A stretch of DNA of 64,000 bases from Paludibacter sp. UBA6032 (GCA_002427885.1 DIZI01000009.1:65273-129272); one strand, 5' to 3'; shown: positions 52,743-62,911, counted from the first letter of the stretch. Program-made: numbers and translations. The notes: generated by a model not told the origin, from the letters alone.

Positions 52743-55700
52743 ATGACATTATCTGATCTTGCTTTAAAACGACCGATTGGTTCCATTGTATTGAGCCTTG
52801 TTATTATTCTGATGGGTGTTGTCGGGTTTAATTTCCTGGGAGTACGGCTCTATCCGGCCATCGATCCTCCCGTTATTACTGTTCAAACAAGTTACACCGG
52901 TGCCAACGATGAAATTATTGAATCGCAGATTACCGAACCGCTCGAAAAAAATATTAATGGTATTGAAGGTGTAAAATCCATTTCGTCACAATCGTCCACC
53001 GGACAAAGTTCCATAACCGTAGAGTTTAACCTGGGTGCCGATTTGGAAAAAGCGGCCAATGATGTCCGGGATAAGGTTTCGCAAACCATCCGTAATTTAC
53101 CGCAGGATTTAGATGCACCCCCTACAGTTACCAAAGCCGATGCCAACAGCGATCCGATTATATTTTTGACGGCTCAAAGCAGTTTGATGAATAACATTGA
53201 GCTGAGTGACTATGCCGAAAATGTGTTGCAGGATAAACTGCAAACCATCCCCGGAATCAGTGCCATCAATATTTATGGTCTGCAACGACAAGCCATGCGC
53301 TTGTGGTTTAATCCCAATAAAATGACGGCGTATTCCATTACGGCTGCCGATGTAAATAATGCCCTGACAAAAGAAAACATTGAAATACCGGGAGGTAAAG
53401 TACGTGGAAATGCCACGGAGTTAACCATTAAAACACATGGCAGGTTAGTTACCGAAGCCGACTTTAATAATTTAATTATAAAGCAACAGGATAATCAGAT
53501 CGTCAGGCTCAGTGATATTGGCGAAGCCGTTCTGGGTCCGCAAAATGAAGAATCGGGTGCAACCATAAATGGTAACACCGGAGTTGTGCTGGTATTGATT
53601 CCGTTGCCGGGAGCGAATGATATTCAGATTGCCAACGAATTTTACAAACGTCTTGCCCAGATTAAACAAAACATGCCCAAGGGAATGGATTTGGTTATTG
53701 CCCGTGATAAATCTGTTTTTGTAAGGCAATCGGTAACGGATGTGTTGGAAACGCTTTTAATAGCCATTTCCCTGGTTGTGCTGATTATATTCCTGTTTTT
53801 CCGAAACTGGATTATTGCCTTACGACCGCTTATTGATATTCCTGTGTCGTTGATTGGTACTTTCTTTATCATGTACCTGTTTGGCTTTTCCATCAATGTA
53901 CTATCGCTCCTGGGAATTGTGCTGGCCACCGGGTTGGTGGTGGACGACGGAATTGTAGTGACCGAAAATATATTCAAGCGCATTGAGAAAGGAATGAATA
54001 AATGGCAAGCTGCCTTTGAAGGAACCAATGAAATTTTCTTTGCCGTTATTTCCACATCACTGACGCTGGCCATCGTGTTTATTCCGGTTATCTTTTTGCA
54101 GGGCTTTACCGGAAGGTTATTCCGCGAATTCGGGATTGTGGTGGCAAGTGCCGTTTTAATTTCCGCCTTTGTATCGCTGACACTGACTCCGGTGTTAAAC
54201 GTTTTTCTGGGTGGAACAGGAACACATCATTCTAAGTTCTACGTTGCAACCGAACCCTTCTATTTGGGAATGGAAAAGAAATACAAACGGTTTCTGGTGT
54301 TTTTCATTCAAAATAAATGGATCTCTTTTTCTATTTTAGGTTTATGTATTGCATTGATTTTTGGTATTTCCAGAACACTGCAAACAGAATTGGCACCGCT
54401 GGAGGATCATAGTTTTCTACGATCCATGATAACCGCCCCCGAAGGGACCGAATATTCCACTACTCAAAAAATTATTGACCGGGTAGCCAAAGTAAGCATG
54501 GAAAAAATTCCCGATGCACGGTTTACACTGGCACGGTACGGTGGTGGAAACAGTTCGGTTGTGAATTCAGGCTTTGTTGTTACTTTCTTAACCGATCCTA
54601 CACAGCGTAAAATGACGCAACAGGAAGTGTTTATGAAATTATCGAAAGCGTATGATTCAATTCCCGATGCTAAAGTTTTTGCCACACAGGAACCAACCAT
54701 TTCTACTTCCACTTCCGGAGGATTGCCGGTTCAGTTTGTGCTGCAAAATCTCGATTTTGAAAAATTACACGAAGTTTTACCGAAATTTATGGATGAGGCT
54801 CAAAACAGTCCGGTTTTCAGCAATATTGATGTAAATCTGAAGTTCAATAAACCTGAAGTGGATGTTGTAGTAGACCGGTTAAAAGCCAATACGCTGGGAG
54901 TTAATGAAAAAGATGTATCCGATGCATTAAACCTGGCTTATAGTGGAAGCCGTTACGGATACTTTTTGAAAAATAATATGCAGTACTATGTAATCGGTCA
55001 GGTAGCCCGGGCCGATAGAAATACACCGGCAGATATCTCTTCCTTATATGTCCGTTCAAATTCCGGTAATATGATACAGTTGGATAATCTTGTAACCATG
55101 CAGGAAAACAGTAATCCACCCATTTTGTATCATTACAACCGGTATAAATCGGCCACGGTATCCGCCAATCTTGCCGAAGGCAAAACACTGGGTGACGGGA
55201 TCACCGAAATGCAACGAATAGCCGCTAAATTATTGGATCCAACATTCAATACCGCTTTATCGGGACCTTCGAGGGATTTTGCCGAAAGTAATTCCAATAT
55301 TTCGTTTGCCCTGGTATTGGCTCTGGTGCTTATCTATTTGATTTTGGCTGCGCAGTTCGAGAGTTTCCGCGATCCGTTTATCATTATGCTCACCGTGCCA
55401 ATGGCCATAGCAGGAGCCATGCTTTCGCTCTGGATTTTTGGACAAACACTCAACATTTTCTCCGAGATCGGTATGATTCTGCTGATTGGTATTGTAACTA
55501 AAAACGGTATTTTAATTGTAGAATTTGCCAATCAGAAACGAAAGTTGGGAATGAACAAACGCTTAGCTGCCTTTGAAGCTGCTTCGGCCCGTTTTCGTCC
55601 CATCTTAATGACTTCACTGGCAACCATATTCGGAGCCTTACCTATCGCTTTGGCTCTGGGAGCCGGTTCCACCAGCCGCATTCCGTTGGGAATTGTAGTG

Positions 55701-55805
55701 GTTGGTGGGTTGTTATTCTCATTAATGCTTACTTTATTTGTAATTCCGGTTACCTATATTGTATTGTCAAGTAACAAAAGCAAAGTAATTAAATATGAAA
55801 ATTAA
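52743..55805 (+). CDS. RND multidrug efflux permease (AcrB/MexB-type)
   Basis: 1020 aa, full length for HAE1-type RND pumps. TM1 is LALKRPIGSIVLSLVIILMG, followed by YPAIDPPVITVQTSYTGA, typical of the first periplasmic porter domain. TM4 carries the proton-relay acidic pair in GLVVDDGIVVTEN. TM7-12 follow, with GIVTKNGILIVEFANQKR near TM10. The pump should export lipophilic drugs, bile acids or metabolites using the proton motive force. It is translationally linked to adaptor (2 bp) and TolC (11-bp overlap). Confidence 0.94.
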   Translation: MTLSDLALKRPIGSIVLSLVIILMGVVGFNFLGVRLYPAIDPPVITVQTSYTGANDEIIESQITEPLEKNINGIEGVKSISSQSSTGQSSITVEFNLGADLEKAANDVRDKVSQTIRNLPQDLDAPPTVTKADANSDPIIFLTAQSSLMNNIELSDYAENVLQDKLQTIPGISAINIYGLQRQAMRLWFNPNKMTAYSITAADVNNALTKENIEIPGGKVRGNATELTIKTHGRLVTEADFNNLIIKQQDNQIVRLSDIGEAVLGPQNEESGATINGNTGVVLVLIPLPGANDIQIANEFYKRLAQIKQNMPKGMDLVIARDKSVFVRQSVTDVLETLLIAISLVVLIIFLFFRNWIIALRPLIDIPVSLIGTFFIMYLFGFSINVLSLLGIVLATGLVVDDGIVVTENIFKRIEKGMNKWQAAFEGTNEIFFAVISTSLTLAIVFIPVIFLQGFTGRLFREFGIVVASAVLISAFVSLTLTPVLNVFLGGTGTHHSKFYVATEPFYLGMEKKYKRFLVFFIQNKWISFSILGLCIALIFGISRTLQTELAPLEDHSFLRSMITAPEGTEYSTTQKIIDRVAKVSMEKIPDARFTLARYGGGNSSVVNSGFVVTFLTDPTQRKMTQQEVFMKLSKAYDSIPDAKVFATQEPTISTSTSGGLPVQFVLQNLDFEKLHEVLPKFMDEAQNSPVFSNIDVNLKFNKPEVDVVVDRLKANTLGVNEKDVSDALNLAYSGSRYGYFLKNNMQYYVIGQVARADRNTPADISSLYVRSNSGNMIQLDNLVTMQENSNPPILYHYNRYKSATVSANLAEGKTLGDGITEMQRIAAKLLDPTFNTALSGPSRDFAESNSNISFALVLALVLIYLILAAQFESFRDPFIIMLTVPMAIAGAMLSLWIFGQTLNIFSEIGMILLIGIVTKNGILIVEFANQKRKLGMNKRLAAFEAASARFRPILMTSLATIFGALPIALALGAGSTSRIPLGIVVVGGLLFSLMLTLFVIPVTYIVLSSNKSKVIKYEN

Positions 55806-57120
55806 AAGAGTGATGGCGTACCCGAACATGAAAATAGTGTTATCGCTGTTTTTGATATTGATTCTTCCGGCAGTAAAGGCACAAAAGGTGCTGACGTTGG
55901 ACGATGCCATTCGCATGACGATGAAAAATAATTTTGACATTCTTATATCCAAAAACGATGCTGACATTGCCAGAGTAAATAATACGCCCGGAAATGCCGG
56001 AATGCTACCAACCGTTGCCTTTACCGGCACTGCAAGCTACAGTGAAAGCAAAGCCAGTCAAAAAACGGGTAGTGGAACCGTAAACGATTATCCGGCTTTG
56101 TCGGGTTCTTCATTAACTGCCGGAGTTCAGCTAAACTGGAATCTGTTCGATGGCGGAAAAATGTTTGTCACCAAGAGCAAGTTGAATGAAATTCAGGCTT
56201 TGGGTGAAATTCAGTTTAAAGATAGAGTGATGCAAACGTTATTCAACGTCATTGCGGCGTATTACGATGTTGTTCGTCAAAAACAACAATTAAATTCAAT
56301 TAACGAAGCATTGAATTATAATCGCGATAGGGTTACCATAGCACAAGCCGGATTTAATGCCGGTTCGTTGTTGAAATCCGATTTGCTTCAGGCAAAGATT
56401 GACTTGAATGTAACCACCGAAAACGCCATCAATCAACAATTTGCCATCGATGTTGCTATAAAAACACTGAATCAGTTGTTGGGCAAAAACTACGACGAAT
56501 CAATAGAAATTTCCGATTCCATTCCATTGGGTTATTCTCCCGATAAAGCTGGTTTGATGAAAAAAGTCAATTCATCAAACACAAGCATTCTTAATTTCCA
56601 AAAGCAAATTGACATTGCACAATTGGCCTTAAAAGAAAGCAGGAGCTACTATTTGCCAACACTCAACTTCAGAGCCGGATATTATGCATCGCAATCGGCC
56701 AATTCAGCCGGAACAATTTTAAGTAGTAATTCTATGGGACCGCAGGTAGGAGGGACGTTGGTCATTCCAATTTACAGTGCCGGAGAAACCAAACGAAAAG
56801 AAGCAATGGCTAAAATTCAGGTACAATCGGCGGAATATGATTTACAAAACATAAAACTGCAGGTAAATACTGAACTGAGCAATATGCTGACAGAATTTGA
56901 TAATCAGCAGAAATTACTGGATATTGAAACTGAGAATAACGAACTGGCGAAGGAAAACATTCAAATAAGCATCGACCGCCTGAAACACGGTCAAACAACC
57001 TCTCTCGAAGTTCATTTGGCTCAGGAAGATTATGTACAGTCGGGTACCCGGTTGATTAATTTTCGTTACAACCTGAAATTGGCCGAAACAAAACTGAAAC
57101 AACTTGTTTCCTCATTATAA
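55795..57120 (+). CDS. TolC family outer-membrane efflux protein
   Basis: 441 aa. A signal peptide ends at PAVKAQ; three ATGs in frame (55795, 55813, 55828) are possible starts, and the last gives a compact signal sequence. The TolC fold is seen as two repeats with LTLDDAIRMTMKNNFDIL, LNWNLFDGGKM, VAIKTLNQLLGK and TLVIPIYSAGETK, and the long alpha-helical segments between. It completes the tripartite RND system of this operon. Its first codons overlap the end of the pump gene. Confidence 0.9.
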   Translation: MKIKRVMAYPNMKIVLSLFLILILPAVKAQKVLTLDDAIRMTMKNNFDILISKNDADIARVNNTPGNAGMLPTVAFTGTASYSESKASQKTGSGTVNDYPALSGSSLTAGVQLNWNLFDGGKMFVTKSKLNEIQALGEIQFKDRVMQTLFNVIAAYYDVVRQKQQLNSINEALNYNRDRVTIAQAGFNAGSLLKSDLLQAKIDLNVTTENAINQQFAIDVAIKTLNQLLGKNYDESIEISDSIPLGYSPDKAGLMKKVNSSNTSILNFQKQIDIAQLALKESRSYYLPTLNFRAGYYASQSANSAGTILSSNSMGPQVGGTLVIPIYSAGETKRKEAMAKIQVQSAEYDLQNIKLQVNTELSNMLTEFDNQQKLLDIETENNELAKENIQISIDRLKHGQTTSLEVHLAQEDYVQSGTRLINFRYNLKLAETKLKQLVSSL

Positions 57121-57243
57121 AATGTTTCTATGCTGATCAGGTGTGAAACATGTAACTTTCAAATGAAATTATGTAACACATAAGGAATTAAATAACCCGA
57201 CCTTTGTTTCGTGAAAATAAATTCACAAATAAAAGTCAATCAT

Positions 57244-57675
57244 ATGAAAATATTAAAGTTTAGTTTAATAACAGCATGTATGATGTTGTTATTAATTCCC
57301 ACACAATTGAAAGCTGAAAACAATACAAATACAGCAGCAGTTACAACAGTTACGAATGTTGAAGCAAAATCCGTTGCAGTATCGGAATCAAATGCCGTAA
57401 CAGCATCAGAAGCCACTGAAATGGAAGCATCAAACGCTCAATTGGCCCGACTGGAAGAAATTAAAGCCATGGATTTATCAAGCCTGAGTAAATCGGAAAG
57501 AAAAGCGTTACGTGATGAAGTAAAATCGATAGACAAAGATCAACAACGTTGGAACAGAAGACATGACAGGGATGATCGCGGTGAATATGGTCCCCGTGAA
57601 CGCAATAATGGTCATATTTATTTCATAGGCGGAGGAGGTTTACTTCTTATATTGCTATTAATTCTGTTACTCTAA
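57244..57675 (+). CDS. Small envelope protein with C-terminal membrane helix
   Basis: 143 aa from the ATG at 57244 (the ORF opens at 57211, but the signal peptide begins at MKILKFSLI). The signal peptide ends at QLKAEN. The middle has a charged segment (LARLEEIKAMDLSSLSKSERKALRDE, RWNRRHDRDDRGEYGPRERNNG) that could form a helix, and the C-terminus is a glycine-preceded hydrophobic helix (IYFIGGGGLLLILLLILLL). Similar small Bacteroidetes proteins exist without known function. A near-consensus box GACCTTTG lies at 57199-57206. Confidence 0.66.
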   Translation: MKILKFSLITACMMLLLIPTQLKAENNTNTAAVTTVTNVEAKSVAVSESNAVTASEATEMEASNAQLARLEEIKAMDLSSLSKSERKALRDEVKSIDKDQQRWNRRHDRDDRGEYGPRERNNGHIYFIGGGGLLLILLLILLL

Positions 57676-57722
57676 AAATTAATTTCAGAAAACAAGAGTA
57701 ATTTGGAAATTTAATTTCTAAA

Positions 57723-57756
57723 AAAAAGCCCATCAAATAAATTTGATGGGCTTTTT
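57723..57756. terminator. Bidirectional terminator between convergent genes
   Basis: A 16-bp stem (AAAAAGCCCATCAAAT / ATTTGATGGGCTTTTT) with a 2-nt core loop has A-run and T-run flanks. It serves both the small envelope protein gene and the decarboxylase operon. Confidence 0.88.
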
Positions 57757-57786
57757 AGCAATCACGATTTTAAAAAGCAAACGAAA

Positions 57787-59127
57787 TTATTTCAACATGG
57801 TCAACATTAAACCTGCAGCAACAGCTGAGCCTATAACTCCGGCAACATTTGGACCCATGGCATGCATTAACAGGAAGTTACCCGGATCAGTTTCCTGGCC
57901 AACAACCTGCGAAACACGTGCTGCCATTGGTACAGCCGAAACACCGGCAGAACCAATCAACGGATTGATTTTATCTTTGGTAAATAAATTCATGAATTTA
58001 GCTAATAATACACCTCCGGCAGTTCCAAAAGAGAATGCAAGGACGCCAATAACCATAATTTCTATCGTTTGAAGATTCATGAAAGTTGCAGAAGTAGCCG
58101 TAGCACCAACTGTAATTCCCAGAAAAATAGTAACTATATTCATTAACTCGTTTTGTACTGTTTTACTCAAACGTTCTACAACACCACTTTCACGCATCAG
58201 ATTACCCAGCAACAAACTTCCAATCAGAGGAGCTGCAGGTGGTAAAAGCAAAGATATAAAGGCTGTTCCGAAAATAGGGAAAATTATTTTTTCCTTTTTA
58301 GAAACGATACGTAATTGTTTCATTCGTATACCACGTTCCTTTTTGGTAGTTAACAATCTCATAATAGGAGGTTGAATCACAGGAACCAAAGCCATATATG
58401 AATAAGCTGCAACTGCAATCGGCCCTAATAAATGTGGAGCCAGTTTTGTAGTTAGAAATATAGCCGTTGGACCATCGGCACCACCGATAATTCCGATAGA
58501 ACCTGCTTCCTGTGGTGTAAATCCAAGACCTACAGCAGCCAAATAGGTTACAAAAATACCCAATTGAGCAGCAGCACCCAGAAGTATACTTTTTGGATTG
58601 GCCAACATTGGACCAAAATCGGTCATAGCACCCACACCCACAAAGATAAGACAAGGATAAATGCCCAGTTTTACACCTAAGTACAAATAATCAAGCAATC
58701 CGCCTTTTTGTACAAACGTGTCCCAATGAACCTGTCCTCCTGCGAATAATTCAGCATTGAAAAGCCCGGCACCCGGAAGATTCGTCAACAACATACCAAA
58801 AGCTATCGGTAATAATAACAAGGGTTCAAAACCTTTTACAATAGCTAAATATAACAATAAACATGATATAAAAATCATGAAAACGGTTTGCCAGTTAAGA
58901 GCGGCAAATCCGGTGCTGTCAACAAAGTTAAAGAAGCTGTCTTTTATATAGGCCAGCCCCGAAGTAGGTTTATCTACCCTTTGTACTTCGGTTGGCGAAA
59001 CTTGAGACGTAGTTGTTATAACTTTAGCCGACGAATCGGAATTAACAACAGTTTGAGCAGAAACATTGGTCAGGATACCTGCAAATAATAGAGTAATTAG
59101 TAAGAAAATATATTTTTTTGTTCTCAT
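57787..59127 (-). CDS. mmdB: Na+-translocating decarboxylase beta subunit (OadB/MmdB type)
   Basis: 446 aa. The N-terminus has a signal-anchor-like helix (KYIFLLITLLFAGILTNVSAQ) and an extra loop of about 50 residues not found in most OadB proteins. The core then matches the family: FEPLLLLPIAFGMLLTNLP, CLIFVGVGAMTDFGPMLANP, GIIGGADGPTAIFLTTKLAP (the Na+ site with the conserved aspartate) and GMAARVSQ-type C-terminal block PMAARVSQVVGQETDPGNFL. It couples decarboxylation to Na+ export. It is the last gene of the operon. Confidence 0.92.
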   Translation of the reverse strand: MRTKKYIFLLITLLFAGILTNVSAQTVVNSDSSAKVITTTSQVSPTEVQRVDKPTSGLAYIKDSFFNFVDSTGFAALNWQTVFMIFISCLLLYLAIVKGFEPLLLLPIAFGMLLTNLPGAGLFNAELFAGGQVHWDTFVQKGGLLDYLYLGVKLGIYPCLIFVGVGAMTDFGPMLANPKSILLGAAAQLGIFVTYLAAVGLGFTPQEAGSIGIIGGADGPTAIFLTTKLAPHLLGPIAVAAYSYMALVPVIQPPIMRLLTTKKERGIRMKQLRIVSKKEKIIFPIFGTAFISLLLPPAAPLIGSLLLGNLMRESGVVERLSKTVQNELMNIVTIFLGITVGATATSATFMNLQTIEIMVIGVLAFSFGTAGGVLLAKFMNLFTKDKINPLIGSAGVSAVPMAARVSQVVGQETDPGNFLLMHAMGPNVAGVIGSAVAAGLMLTMLK

Positions 59128-59151
59128 TGATTTATTTTATTTACAGATATT

Positions 59152-59862
59152 TTATTCCATGTCAACCAGAGCATCCTCCTGCATCACCGTTTGACCGGCT
59201 ACTACATGAATAGCTTTAATAACTCCACTTTTTTCGGACAAAATGTTATTTTCCATTTTCATCGATTCCAATGTCAATAAAGTATCGCCACGTTTTATAG
59301 TTTGACCTACAGTAATATAAACTTTGATTACACTACCGGGTAAAGGCGATTTAACAGTTATTGTTGCAGCTGTTTTTGGAGCAGGAGCAGAAACAGGAGC
59401 AGTGGTTGTGGTAGAAGTCTGAGCAGGAGCCTGTACAGTTGTAGCTGTGCCTTCGAAGTCAATTAAAATATCATCTTGCAAAACACTTTGACCGGGTTGA
59501 ACATATACAGTTTTAATGACTGTATCCTCTTCTGCCAATATATTGTTTTCCATTTTCATTGATTCCATGGTTAGCAGTACATCCCCACGTTTTACAGTAT
59601 CACCGGGCTGAACAAGTACTTTTACAATCACACCGGGAAGGGGTGACTTTATAGAACTTGCTGAAACAAGTCTTGTTGGTGTTGTGACAGGGTTTACTTT
59701 ACCGGCCGGTTTTCGATTTATTGATAATACCGACTTTTCCTGTCTTTCAATTTCAACCGTAAAAGGAGTACCATTTACTTCTATCTCAGCAATATTTTTA
59801 TCTATTTCATTGACCGAAACTTCATATTCGCTTCCGTCTATTTTAAATTTGAATTTCTTCAT
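59152..59862 (-). CDS. Biotin carboxyl-carrier protein with two tandem biotinyl domains
   Basis: 236 aa. An N-terminal extension (about 1-68; FKFKIDGSEYEVSVNEI) is followed by a biotinyl domain (about 70-136) with SPLPGVIVKVLVQPGDTVKR and the acceptor lysine K103 in ESMKMENNI. After an alanine/threonine/proline linker (about 138-165) a second biotinyl domain (168-236) repeats the same features, with SPLPGSVIKVYITVGQTIKR and K202 in ESMKMENNI. Carriers of this decarboxylase in Bacteroidales usually have one domain, so this one is duplicated. It accepts CO2 from the alpha subunit and passes it to the beta subunit. Confidence 0.9.
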   Translation of the reverse strand: MKKFKFKIDGSEYEVSVNEIDKNIAEIEVNGTPFTVEIERQEKSVLSINRKPAGKVNPVTTPTRLVSASSIKSPLPGVIVKVLVQPGDTVKRGDVLLTMESMKMENNILAEEDTVIKTVYVQPGQSVLQDDILIDFEGTATTVQAPAQTSTTTTAPVSAPAPKTAATITVKSPLPGSVIKVYITVGQTIKRGDTLLTLESMKMENNILSEKSGVIKAIHVVAGQTVMQEDALVDME

Positions 59863-59867
59863 ACTAA

Positions 59868-60233
59868 TTATTTAACAAGATTATTTAAACCGTAAATTTT
59901 CGAACTCCAGGGAGAATAACGCCTCTCAACTGTTTTAATAGTTATAATCGCACTTTCTACGTCGTGTACGTCCGTATAATATAAATGTAAAGCCAATGCT
60001 ATTGCAGCACTGTCATTTGCAGATAAATGATCTTCAATGTATTCTTTTTCAGAATTTTTTGTAGTACCTGATTGATTGACTAACTTTGGTTTGTGAACCC
60101 GAACTTTGGGTGCTACAAGTCTGCTGAAAAGGTTTAATACGATAACAATCATTACAAGCAGGACAAACACCATAGTGAATGAGAATCCAACTACATCGAG
60201 GGCATTGCCCCAATCTATTGCTAATATTTTCAT
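59868..60233 (-). CDS. Decarboxylase gamma chain (OadG family)
   Basis: 121 aa. One N-terminal membrane helix (ALDVVGFSFTMVFVLLVMIVIVLNLFS) and a polar cytoplasmic tail, the usual OadG layout. The tail is longer than in enterobacterial OadG and ends with VERRYSPWSSKIYGLNN, a pattern seen in Bacteroidetes OadG proteins. It assembles the decarboxylase at the membrane. Flanked by the alpha (10 bp) and biotin carrier (5 bp) genes. Confidence 0.85.
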   Translation of the reverse strand: MKILAIDWGNALDVVGFSFTMVFVLLVMIVIVLNLFSRLVAPKVRVHKPKLVNQSGTTKNSEKEYIEDHLSANDSAAIALALHLYYTDVHDVESAIITIKTVERRYSPWSSKIYGLNNLVK

Positions 60234-60243
60234 ATCCGTACGA

Positions 60244-61803
60244 TTATAAAGGTATATTGGAATGTTTTTTCAACGGATTTACCACCTTTTTAGTTTGCAG
60301 TGCCTGAAAAGCCCTGATGACGCGAAAACGGGTATTACGTGGTTCAATAATATCGTCGATATAACCATATGAAGCAGCCTGGTAAGGATTGGCAAACTTT
60401 TCTTTGTATTCATCCACTTTCTCAGTAATGTAAGCACTTTTAGTGCTCTCATCGGTCATTTTCGATAAAGCACGACCTTCGAGGACTTCGATGGCACCTG
60501 CAGCGCCCATAACAGCAATTTCAGCCGTAGGCCAGGCATAATTAAAGTCTCCCCGAAGTTGCTTGGAACTCATTACATCATGGGCTCCACCATACGATTT
60601 ACGAAGGGTAACGGTTACTTTAGGTACGGTAGCTTCACCAAAAGCAAACATCAGTTTGGCACCATGAATGATAATACCACCGTATTCCTGAGCAGAACCG
60701 GGTAAAAATCCGGGAACATCCACCAAAGTCAGAATTGGGATATTGAAAGCATCGCAGAAGCGAACAAAACGAGCTGCCTTGCGTGAAGAATCACAGTCAA
60801 GGATACCGGCCAGGAAGTTAGGCTGATTGGCTACAATACCGGTTGAAACTCCGTTGAAACGGGCAAAACCAACAATGATGTTTCGGGCATAATCTTTATG
60901 AACTTCCAAAAAATCACCGTTATCAGCAATCCCTTTGATAACTACCTTCATGTCGTATGGAGAGTTGGGGTTATCAGGAACTATTTCATTTAAGGCATCT
61001 TCCATTCGGTCAATAGGATCTAAACATTCTTCTACGGGGGCATCCTCCAGGTTATTTTGAGGCAGATAAGAAATCAGTTCCCTGATTTTTATCAGACCGG
61101 TTTCTTCATCTGCCACCCGGAAATGAGCAACTCCCGATTTTCGGGCGTGAACATCGGCACCTCCGAGTTCATCAGTTGTAATTTCTTCTCCGGTAACCGA
61201 TTTCACTACTTTGGGACCTGTTACAAACATATAGCTGTTTTGTTCTGTCATTAATACAAAGTCGGTGAGGGCAGGAGAGTAAACAGCACCACCGGCACAG
61301 GGACCGAAAATGGCTGAGATTTGTGGAATAACACCCGATGCTAATATATTACGTTCAAAAATCTCTGCATAACCGGCCAGAGCAGTAACACCTTCCTGAA
61401 TACGTGCACCACCCGAATCGTTTATACCAATAATAGGAGCACCCATCTTCATGGCCATATCCATTACTTTACAAATCTTCAGAGCCATGGTTTCCGAAAG
61501 CGATCCGCCAAAAATGGTGAAATCCTGTGCAAACACATATACACTGCGACCATCGATGGTTCCATGACCAATGACCACACCATCACCCAAATACTTTTCG
61601 TTTTCCAACCCAAAATTATAACAACGATGGGTAACAAACATATCCAGTTCTTCGAAACTCCCTTCATCCAACAACCTTTGAATCCGTTCACGAGCCGTAA
61701 ACTTTCCTTTTGCATGTTGTGAAGCAATTCTTTTTTCACCACCTCCCAATTTAGCCTGAACGCGTAAATCGATAAGATTTTTTACTTTTTGTTGATTTTC
61801 CAT
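60244..61803 (-). CDS. mmdA: Methylmalonyl-CoA decarboxylase alpha subunit (carboxyltransferase)
   Basis: 519 aa. The carboxyltransferase fold is shown by KLGGGEKRIASQHAKGKFTARERI, GAPIIGINDSGGARIQEGV (first oxyanion hole), IFGPCAGGAVYSPALTDF, and DVPGFLPGSAQEYGGIIIHGAKL (second oxyanion hole), with the C-terminal YDDII-like segment YIDDIIEPRNTR. It transfers CO2 from methylmalonyl-CoA to biotin, giving propionyl-CoA. In propionate fermentation this is the step after succinyl-CoA mutase and epimerase. Second gene of the operon, 85 bp after the epimerase. Confidence 0.94.
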   Translation of the reverse strand: MENQQKVKNLIDLRVQAKLGGGEKRIASQHAKGKFTARERIQRLLDEGSFEELDMFVTHRCYNFGLENEKYLGDGVVIGHGTIDGRSVYVFAQDFTIFGGSLSETMALKICKVMDMAMKMGAPIIGINDSGGARIQEGVTALAGYAEIFERNILASGVIPQISAIFGPCAGGAVYSPALTDFVLMTEQNSYMFVTGPKVVKSVTGEEITTDELGGADVHARKSGVAHFRVADEETGLIKIRELISYLPQNNLEDAPVEECLDPIDRMEDALNEIVPDNPNSPYDMKVVIKGIADNGDFLEVHKDYARNIIVGFARFNGVSTGIVANQPNFLAGILDCDSSRKAARFVRFCDAFNIPILTLVDVPGFLPGSAQEYGGIIIHGAKLMFAFGEATVPKVTVTLRKSYGGAHDVMSSKQLRGDFNYAWPTAEIAVMGAAGAIEVLEGRALSKMTDESTKSAYITEKVDEYKEKFANPYQAASYGYIDDIIEPRNTRFRVIRAFQALQTKKVVNPLKKHSNIPL

Positions 61804-61888
61804 TATTTTGATATTAATATAATGCCCACATTCACCGAAATCAGGATCACGTGCCTGATTGCTTCTTTGCAGGTTTTTTTTCAGATAA

Positions 61889-62299
61889 TTATTTGTTTGG
61901 ATTCTCGCACAATTCAGTTAACACGCCAAAAGTTGATTTTGGATGTAAAAAGGCAATATTCAAACCTTCGGCACCTTTACGGGGTTGTTTGTCAATCAAA
62001 AGTACACCACGTTCGGCAGCCAGATCAAGTTTCGATTGTAATCCCTCTACAGCAAAAGCAATATGATGGACGCCTTCACCCTTCTTTTCAATAAATTTTC
62101 CGACCGGACCTTCAGGATCGGTCGATTCCAATAATTCAATCTTTGTTTGTCCTACTTTGAAAAAAGCAGTTCTTACTTTTTGTTCCGGAACTTCTTCCAC
62201 GGCATAACAAGTTAATCCCAATACGTTTTCGTAGTACGCAATCGCTAATTCAAGGCTTTTTACTGCAATGCCTAAATGCTCAATATGAGTTGGTTTCAT
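61889..62299 (-). CDS. mce: Methylmalonyl-CoA epimerase
   Basis: 136 aa from the ATG at 62299; the ORF opens at 62353 but the extra residues are not part of the family. MKPTHIEHLGIAVKSLELAI is the family start with the first metal histidine (H8), and KIELLESTDPEGPVGKFIEKKG-type and GVHHIAFAVEG segments supply the second; the last glutamate ligand is in FGVLTELCEN. It interconverts (R)- and (S)-methylmalonyl-CoA using a Co2+/Mn2+ site. First gene of the operon, with a strong promoter 125 bp upstream. Confidence 0.94.
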   Translation of the reverse strand: MKPTHIEHLGIAVKSLELAIAYYENVLGLTCYAVEEVPEQKVRTAFFKVGQTKIELLESTDPEGPVGKFIEKKGEGVHHIAFAVEGLQSKLDLAAERGVLLIDKQPRKGAEGLNIAFLHPKSTFGVLTELCENPNK

Positions 62300-62911
62300 A
62301 AATATATAAATAAAATTGTTTGAAAATTTATCTTCTGAAAAACTATAATTCAACTTTTATCCGATAAAAAAGACAAAAAAAAACAATCAATTACAGAAAT
62401 TTTTCCGTAATTGGATTTGACTGCAAAATTACATTAAAAATTCTTCATTATCAAAGAAATAGCAAAATATTTTCAATATATTTTCATTCTTGATTATCAG
62501 CAAGATAACATAATAAAGAAAGCATGAATGCACGTTTTATTAAAGAATGTGCAGATATTCTGTTGACTTATAAGTTAAATTATCAGTTCGTTCATTTTAT
62601 TAAATTTCAGTAGTTAGAAGAAATGATAATAAGTATATTTTCTATTAAAGTAAAATTTAGATTCATTGAAAATTATAAGAATCATTGTTGAATTTCAATA
62701 GAAATATTTTAAAATGCTGAATTTTGAGTATAGTAAAACAATATAAATGATTTTATTACATGTAGATTATTTATCATATATAATAAAATTGACAGTAGTA
62801 TGTAAGTGGCTAATTATTAGATGTATTATTCAACTTATGAAATATTTATCTAAATTTATATACTTATCCTGATGCAATATTACTTTTCATTTGTTGTATC
62901 CATTACAACAC
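62300..62911. other. AT-rich non-coding gap with the decarboxylase operon promoter
   Basis: About 610 bp between the divergent epimerase and redoxin genes. Apart from the promoter at 62424-62455, I see only AT-rich sequence without a coding or RNA signature. Confidence 0.5.
62424..62455 (-). promoter_or_regulatory. Promoter of the methylmalonyl-CoA decarboxylase operon
   Basis: Minus strand: TTTG (62455-62452), 20 nt, TAATTTTG (62431-62424). Both boxes and the spacing match the Bacteroidetes consensus. The leader to the mce start is about 120 nt. Confidence 0.75.
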
